NCBI GenBank assembly: GCA_036570425.1
Contig: DATCYF010000003.1
Coordinates: forward strand, 124,001-188,000
Length of the DNA: 64,000 nucleotides
Reading direction: 5' to 3'
Source of the DNA: Rhizorhapis sp036570425
Lineage (GTDB): Bacteria > Pseudomonadota > Alphaproteobacteria > Sphingomonadales > Sphingomonadaceae
A program made the translations under genes and the position numbers. Positions 59,657-64,000 of the stretch are shown piece after piece. The notes under the pieces were generated by a model. That model searched no databases and was not told the DNA's origin. It worked only from the letters and a program-made list of their open reading frames with translations. Each line of letters opens with the position of its first letter. The first letter of the stretch is position 1.

Positions 59657-60582
59657 AGCTTGTTCACCGGAATCTTAAGGTAGGAGGCGCCGTCTTCCTC
59701 GGGCGGAGGAAGATGACCGCCGCGCATATTGACCTGGATTGAAGGCAGGATCAGCCGCGGCATCTCGAGCGTAGCGTCACGCTGGGTGCGCATCTCGACG
59801 AACTGGTCCTCGGTTACATCCTGATGGAGGTGAACATTGGCCGTGCGCTCGGCGAGCATGGTGGTCTCCCACACGAACACCTCGCGGTTGGGCGCCTTGT
59901 AGTCGTGGCACAGGAACACACGGGTCTGGTCGGGAAGGCGCATCAGCCGCCGCACCGACTGGTAGAGCTTGCGCGCATCGCCACCGGGGAAGTCAGCCCG
60001 TGCCGAGCCGTAATCCGGCATAAACATCGTGTCGCCGATAAACGCCGCATCGCCCACGATGTACGCCATGTCGGCCGGGGTATGGCCTGGGACATGCAGC
60101 ACGGTGAGCGGAATATCGCCGACCATCAGTTCATCCCCGTCCTCGAGCAAACGGTCGAATTGCGAGCCGTTGCGCTCGAACTCGGTACCTTCATTGAAGA
60201 TTTTTCCGAAGACGCCTTGCACCGTCACGATCTCGCGCCCGATTGCCAGCTCACCGCCAAGTTTCTCCTGCAAATAGGGCGCGGCCGACAAGTGGTCCGC
60301 GTGCGCGTGGGTCTCGAGGATCCAGTCGACGGTAAGCCCCTGCTCCTGCACATAGGCGACAATCTCGTCCGCCGCCTCGAAGCTGGTCCGGCCCGAGGGC
60401 TGGTCGAAGTCCCACACGCTGTCGATGATGACCGCGCGCCTGGTCGCGTCGTCGCTCACCACATAGGTGGCGGTGAAGGTTGGCTCGTGAAAGAAGGTCT
60501 TGACGTGCGGCGCCCGCAGCTTGCCTTCGAGCACGGCGTTTACCTGCTCGATTGCCTTCTCGATGTTCATGTCCTGAGTCAT
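59653..60582 (-). CDS. blh: Blh-like metallo-beta-lactamase persulfide dioxygenase
   Basis: The 309-residue protein has a complete ETHE1-like metal site: ETHAHADHLSAAPYL, VLHVPGHTPADMAYI, FIGDTMFMPDYGSARAD and RVFLCHDYKAP. It oxidises glutathione persulfide in H2S detoxification. It starts at an ATGA overlap with the bigR-like gene and is thus the first enzyme of the operon. It differs from the fusion at 55041 by having all metal ligands. Confidence 0.9.
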   Translation of the reverse strand: MTQDMNIEKAIEQVNAVLEGKLRAPHVKTFFHEPTFTATYVVSDDATRRAVIIDSVWDFDQPSGRTSFEAADEIVAYVQEQGLTVDWILETHAHADHLSAAPYLQEKLGGELAIGREIVTVQGVFGKIFNEGTEFERNGSQFDRLLEDGDELMVGDIPLTVLHVPGHTPADMAYIVGDAAFIGDTMFMPDYGSARADFPGGDARKLYQSVRRLMRLPDQTRVFLCHDYKAPNREVFVWETTMLAERTANVHLHQDVTEDQFVEMRTQRDATLEMPRLILPSIQVNMRGGHLPPPEEDGASYLKIPVNKL

Positions 60583-60938
60583 GGGGTCTCTCCTGTTCCG
60601 GTGGCTGCCCGCACGTCTTGGCCAAGTTCGGGGCAGTAGATTTGATGGAGTAGCGCGAGCACCTGCTCCGCCTTGGGCTCGCAGACGCGGTAGAATACCG
60701 ACTGGGACTCCTTGCGCGTGGCGACGAGCCCTTCTTCGCGCAGCTTGGCAAGGTGCTGCGAGAGGGCGGACTGGCTGAGGCCAACCCGTTCGGTCAGTTC
60801 GCCGACCGAAAGCTCGCCTGCCTCTACAAGAAAGCAGAGAACGAGAAGGCGAGATTCGTTCGATAGCGCCTTGAGTAGACGGCTTGCCTCACCAGCTTGG
60901 CCAGTGAATTCCGACGTTGGAAGATCGACCTTGTTCAC
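60579..60938 (-). CDS. bigR: BigR/SqrR-type ArsR repressor
   Basis: The 119-residue winged-helix ArsR protein has the DNA-recognition region VGLSQSALSQHLAKLREEGL. The two cysteines, in LVLCFLVEAG and IYCPELGQ, are at the positions of the redox pair of BigR and SqrR, which form a polysulfide bridge on H2S exposure and then release DNA. It heads the sulfide operon and has an inverted-repeat operator immediately upstream, so it should repress itself and the six genes downstream. Confidence 0.9.
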   Translation of the reverse strand: MNKVDLPTSEFTGQAGEASRLLKALSNESRLLVLCFLVEAGELSVGELTERVGLSQSALSQHLAKLREEGLVATRKESQSVFYRVCEPKAEQVLALLHQIYCPELGQDVRAATGTGETP

Positions 60939-60946
60939 GCTTCACT

Positions 60947-60981
60947 CCATTAGGTATCCCTAATTTAGTATCACCTAATGG
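60947..60981. promoter_or_regulatory. BigR-type operator
   Basis: CCATTAGGT and ACCTAATGG form perfect 9-bp arms around an AT-rich 17-bp centre containing TTTAGTATC. It starts 9 bp upstream of the bigR-like ATG and overlaps the expected promoter. Confidence 0.65.
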
Positions 60982-60994
60982 AATTGCAAGGGCG

Positions 60995-61293
60995 CTAGCT
61001 TTCGCGCGCCTGTGAGACGCTGTCGATCTCCCGTGGGAGCTTGGCGCGAACCTTCGGCGCCGCATTAGCCAACCCGTCGTTCTCGATCGCCTGCATCGAG
61101 GCAACGGGATCAATCGCGGCGCTCTCGGTTTCTCCGGACCTCAAAATATGCACAACCACGTTGCAGGGAGCATTGTGCCGACGTTGTCCTCCAACTGGAG
61201 AGCTTCATAAGCCAGCTTCGGATTGCACGCGCCGAGGACGGTATCCGTGATGAGGTCACGTTGCGAGTGATACTTTTCGAACTCGGGCTCGAC
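60995..61293 (-). pseudogene. DUF302 protein, N-terminally lost
   Basis: The minus-strand frame ending at TAG 60995 reads RDLITDTVLGACNPKLAYEA, then LQLEDNVGTMLPCNVVVHIL and AAIDPVASMQAIENDG. These are the hallmark segments of DUF302 (GACNPxLAxxAL and MLPCNVxV). Upstream of about 61293 the frame is lost and no start is found, so only the C-terminal two thirds remain. Intact relatives are often found beside sulfur or copper stress genes. Confidence 0.6.
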
Positions 61294-61484
61294 CGATCAG
61301 TGACAGTCATCTTGAGGACCGTCGGCCTCTGGAGGCCGACCGCCGCTTCGTGAATGACCGACATCAGGGCGCTTTGCTGACATGCTGACTCATCGTTCGG
61401 AATGACCGCTATCCGCGATTCACTCCCTAAAACCTGCCGTTCCGGATCGTCCGCCCTTGCTGACACCCCAGCGGGCCAACAACA

Positions 61485-63449
61485 TCATGAAATTGCAGGA
61501 CCTCCTCTCGCTCGCCCGAAGGTCCAGCTGATGCCCGCCGCTTGAATGATCCCTGAGGCGGACTTGCCAACATGGCGTTCGAGCACGTCACGCCACGGCA
61601 CCAGCGTGAAATCGCGTGAACGCTCGACCAGTGCGTGCGGACCGCTTTCGAGGTCGACGCGCCGGGCAATGACGCCCTCGATCCGCTCACCTGTCCGGGG
61701 TGGCTCGAACTTCTTGCCGAGCTGTTCTGAAAGCCGTTTGCCGGTTGCCGCCAATTCGCGTTGCCGAAGGTTCTCCAATGCACCCTCGCGCAGCCGGAAA
61801 TTCGTCCCTGCGCCTGTCGCCAGCTGCTGCTCGACCAGCCATTGCCGTCGCGCCACTATGGCCGTCCGCACCTCGCGTCCAAAGCCGATATCGCGCACCG
61901 GCTCGGCGGCTCCCGATGCCAATTTGCGATCGAGCCAGGTTGGCGCCTCGATCGCCGCCAAGTCGCCGACCTGGCGCGACGACAGGATCGACAAGGCCAC
62001 AGGACGGTCGCGCCGCTGCCGCTGCGCAAACGCTTCCGCGCGGACGAGATGATCACCGGGAATTGACCAGCTGCCATCCGCATTTCGCTCGGGGCCAGCG
62101 CCCGCGCGCCGCATCGCCTCTAGACGCCGCACATGGCTGGCCGCGAACGCCTCGCTGGCGTTGGCATCGTGGCGCAGATGGAGGTCGACCGAGTAGCATC
62201 CACCGTTAGCGCGGGCGACGGCATCGACGGTTCGATCCGCCTGGCTAGCCACTGCCCTGGTCGGCTCGATCCGCACCGTCGCGCCCTCAGGCACCGAAGG
62301 CGTCGCATCGCCCCGACCGACGTCGACATAGTGCACCCTGCCATCGACGCCATCGACCATCATGTAATGGCGGTCGCGATGCTCGTCGGAAAAGCCCCGG
62401 CTGATCAGCCGCCCGACGATCGGTTCGCGCAGCTCGGTCGCAACCACCTGCTCGACCCCGGCGCGGTCGAGCCGGCGCGCGGTCAGCTCGCGCTGCATAA
62501 GGCGGATGATGTCGCCGCGCTCACCCATTCGGCGGAGCGTTTCCTGGAGCCCTTCGGCGAGGCGATAACGACCGCCGCCGATGTCCTCGGCAAGGTCCAT
62601 CGCCTTCAGCTTGCGTAGTCGGCCCGCGGCGATCGATTGTTGGAAAGGGTCGTTGTCGGCCGGCGACACTATACGGTCGGCATCCATCCGCCGCAGCAGC
62701 CGCCGGTCGATCGCGGTCAATCGCTCCTGGTCGATATCGTGGCGCAGACGCGCCTCGATTTCGTGATCGGTTCGCGGTCCCAGATCGAGCGTCACCAGCT
62801 CGGACGCGCGCTCGCGCAGGCCATGCGAGATATACTCGCGCGCGATGATGAGATTGTCGCCGCGATCGTCGATCCCACGCAGGACGATGTGGGTGTGCGG
62901 GCGCTCGGTGTTGAAGTGGTCGACCGCGACCCAGTCGAGCTTCGTCCCCATGTCCTGCTCGGCCTGCGCCATGAGGCGGCGGATATAAGGCTTGAGGTCG
63001 GGATATTCGGCACCGTCCTCGGCCGAGACGATGAAGCGAAACTGGTGTCGGTCGCCGACCGTGCGCTTGAGGAATTCGTCGCCATCGGCGCGGTCGGTTT
63101 CCGGGCCGTAGAGCTCACCCGGCAATCCCTCGCGCGTGACCCCGTCGCGCTGGATGTAGCGCATGTGCGCGCGGGCGGCCTGTCCCGCCTTGCCCTGCAG
63201 CCGGATCAGGCTGGCCTTCACCACCGCCCGGCGTCCGCGAAATCCGGCAAGCCGGTCGCGACTGGAGAGTAGCCGCCCCATGCTCGCGCCGCGTCCGATC
63301 CGGCTACCGTCGAAGCGCCGCGATTGCCCCCCGGTCTTGGTGCCAGCAAGGCGCGCCGCCTTGAGGATGCGACCGCCATATTTGACGGTGCGCTTGCCAT
63401 CCTTGCCGCGCTTCCTGCCGAGTTCGGGCGTGAAGTCGTCGTCAGGCAT
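61485..63449 (-). CDS. DUF3363/VirD2-like relaxase of a conjugative element
   Basis: The 654-residue mobilisation nuclease of alphaproteobacterial ICEs and plasmids nicks oriT and leads the strand into the recipient. The N-terminus is basic; the relaxase core has RAHMRYIQRDGVTREG, RFIVSAEDGAEYPDLKPYIR and the three-His motif VDHFNTERPHTHIVLRG. The DUF3363 part follows to a normal-looking C-terminal end (GISWTFGRARG). It is transcribed leftwards. It implies that the copper, defence and sulfur modules to its left may belong to a mobile element. Confidence 0.9.
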   Translation of the reverse strand: MPDDDFTPELGRKRGKDGKRTVKYGGRILKAARLAGTKTGGQSRRFDGSRIGRGASMGRLLSSRDRLAGFRGRRAVVKASLIRLQGKAGQAARAHMRYIQRDGVTREGLPGELYGPETDRADGDEFLKRTVGDRHQFRFIVSAEDGAEYPDLKPYIRRLMAQAEQDMGTKLDWVAVDHFNTERPHTHIVLRGIDDRGDNLIIAREYISHGLRERASELVTLDLGPRTDHEIEARLRHDIDQERLTAIDRRLLRRMDADRIVSPADNDPFQQSIAAGRLRKLKAMDLAEDIGGGRYRLAEGLQETLRRMGERGDIIRLMQRELTARRLDRAGVEQVVATELREPIVGRLISRGFSDEHRDRHYMMVDGVDGRVHYVDVGRGDATPSVPEGATVRIEPTRAVASQADRTVDAVARANGGCYSVDLHLRHDANASEAFAASHVRRLEAMRRAGAGPERNADGSWSIPGDHLVRAEAFAQRQRRDRPVALSILSSRQVGDLAAIEAPTWLDRKLASGAAEPVRDIGFGREVRTAIVARRQWLVEQQLATGAGTNFRLREGALENLRQRELAATGKRLSEQLGKKFEPPRTGERIEGVIARRVDLESGPHALVERSRDFTLVPWRDVLERHVGKSASGIIQAAGISWTFGRARGGPAIS

Positions 63450-63640
63450 CGCCAGGCGCCCGAGTCTCGCGAATCAAGCGCGAGAGCGGCGGATTTCCGC
63501 CATTCCCACTCCACTTGTCTCGCGCCCGCGTCCGGGTATCTCTCAAAAAAAAGATGTGCAGACAGAGACTTACGTAGCGTTGAGAGACGCTGCCTTTATC
63601 TTGTTTCCCTTCTCTTCCTTCCTCCCCACCTTCAGGGCTC

Positions 63641-63684
63641 AAAAAAGGGGGAGAGACGACGCCGAACCGACGCCGCCTCTCCCC
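63641..63684 (-). terminator. Rho-independent terminator
   Basis: On the minus strand GGGGAGAG and CTCTCCCC pair around an inner loop and are followed by CTTTTTT. It ends transcription of the gene at the right edge before the relaxase gene. Confidence 0.75.
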
Positions 63685-63700
63685 GTGAATGCGCTCCCGA

Positions 63701-64000
63701 TCAGTGCGCATGGAGCATCGCATCCCGCGCCAGAACCAGCGACCGAAACTGCCGGCATCCCATCATCCCGTGTGCCCGGCCATCGCCATCCACGAGCATG
63801 GTGGCACAGAACCACTTCCCGTCGAGCCGTCCGAGACAGACTATACGATCGAGTTCCACATCCTCGTCATCGATGCTGTCGTAGGCGCCGAGCCAGCGCT
63901 CCTCGACCCGTGCCTCCCAGCGAAAATCCACCTCCTCAGCCTCGAGAAACCGCCCTGCCAATGCCTTCCCGGCACCGCGTCCGAACTCCAGTTCAAGCCC
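63701..64000 (-). CDS. Unknown ICE gene, cut by the window edge
   Basis: The frame runs from the right edge to a stop at 63701 (about 100 codons seen). The sequence is acidic and soluble (VEERWLGAYDSIDDEDVELD, WFCATMLVDGDG). No family was recognised. The first in-frame start codon within the window is a TTG at 63961, but the frame is open up to the edge, so the real start is probably outside. The terminator at 63641 follows it. Confidence 0.55.
   Translation of the reverse strand, partial: GLELEFGRGAGKALAGRFLEAEEVDFRWEARVEERWLGAYDSIDDEDVELDRIVCLGRLDGKWFCATMLVDGDGRAHGMMGCRQFRSLVLARDAMLHAH

Overview
The window looks like chromosome (or a large replicon) of a GC-rich alphaproteobacterium, most likely a sphingomonad. 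It has a TonB-dependent receptor and PhoX phosphatase with alphaproteobacterial-style Pho boxes, a CopA/CopB/CsoR copper island, a BigR-type sulfide operon and an ICE-type relaxase. No rRNA or complete tRNA gene was seen.

Region 1 (1-10.6 kb) is ordinary chromosome. A phosphate-starvation cluster holds a TonB-dependent receptor, a beta-helix-like lipoprotein, a TPR protein and the Tat lipoprotein phosphatase PhoX. Each transcription unit is preceded by a 7-4-7 Pho box, and a triple half-site lies at the very left edge beside a 2OG-Fe(II) oxygenase. A cation/Ca2+ exchanger-family protein and a retropepsin-like protease follow.

Region 2 (about 10.7-25.8 kb) is a decayed, probably tandem, integrated island. 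It has a wrecked integrase at the left, an intact one at the right, and 15-bp att-like repeats at 21183 and 25785 with a degenerate copy near 10743. The left part holds xis/alpA, a RelE-like toxin (broken) with its antitoxin, a coupled unknown gene, a ribbon-helix-helix gene whose start lies inside a perfect 19-bp inverted repeat, a DNA methyltransferase remnant, and a complete type II-C CRISPR system: tracrRNA, cas9, cas1, cas2 and 14 identical repeats with thirteen 30-nt spacers. The right part is a rearranged type I restriction subunit (HsdR): fused to RhuM, missing its helicase, and with its C-terminal third inverted.

Region 3 (26.1-34.4 kb) is a copper island on the minus strand. It runs multicopper oxidase CopA, CopB, Cu+ ATPase, DUF305 protein, lipoprotein, cytochrome c, DmeF-like CDF, with divergent CsoR and a CsoR-type operator between them.

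Region 4 (34.6-47.6 kb) is a defence cluster. It contains a DRT1-type reverse transcriptase-nitrilase fusion flanked by diverged 160-bp repeats, a C5-methyltransferase with an autoregulatory-looking HTH plus Vsr plus MvaI/BcnI-type endonuclease, and a three-gene Lamassu-like operon with a Sir2 effector.

Region 5 (47.7-61.3 kb) has an Scs-like thiol-redox operon (ScsB, ScsC, ScsD types), a second DsbA, a DsrE-like protein and a divergent OmpR/histidine-kinase pair. Matching CTTAAG-N5-CTTANG boxes upstream of three units suggest one regulon. A BigR-type sulfide/persulfide operon follows (BigR, Blh-like MBL hydrolase, two YeeE/YedE halves, DUF442-type phosphatase, SulP, persulfide dioxygenase-rhodanese).

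Region 6 (61.5-64 kb) carries a DUF3363/VirD2-like relaxase and a cut-off gene. This suggests that much of regions 3-6 travels on an integrative conjugative element.
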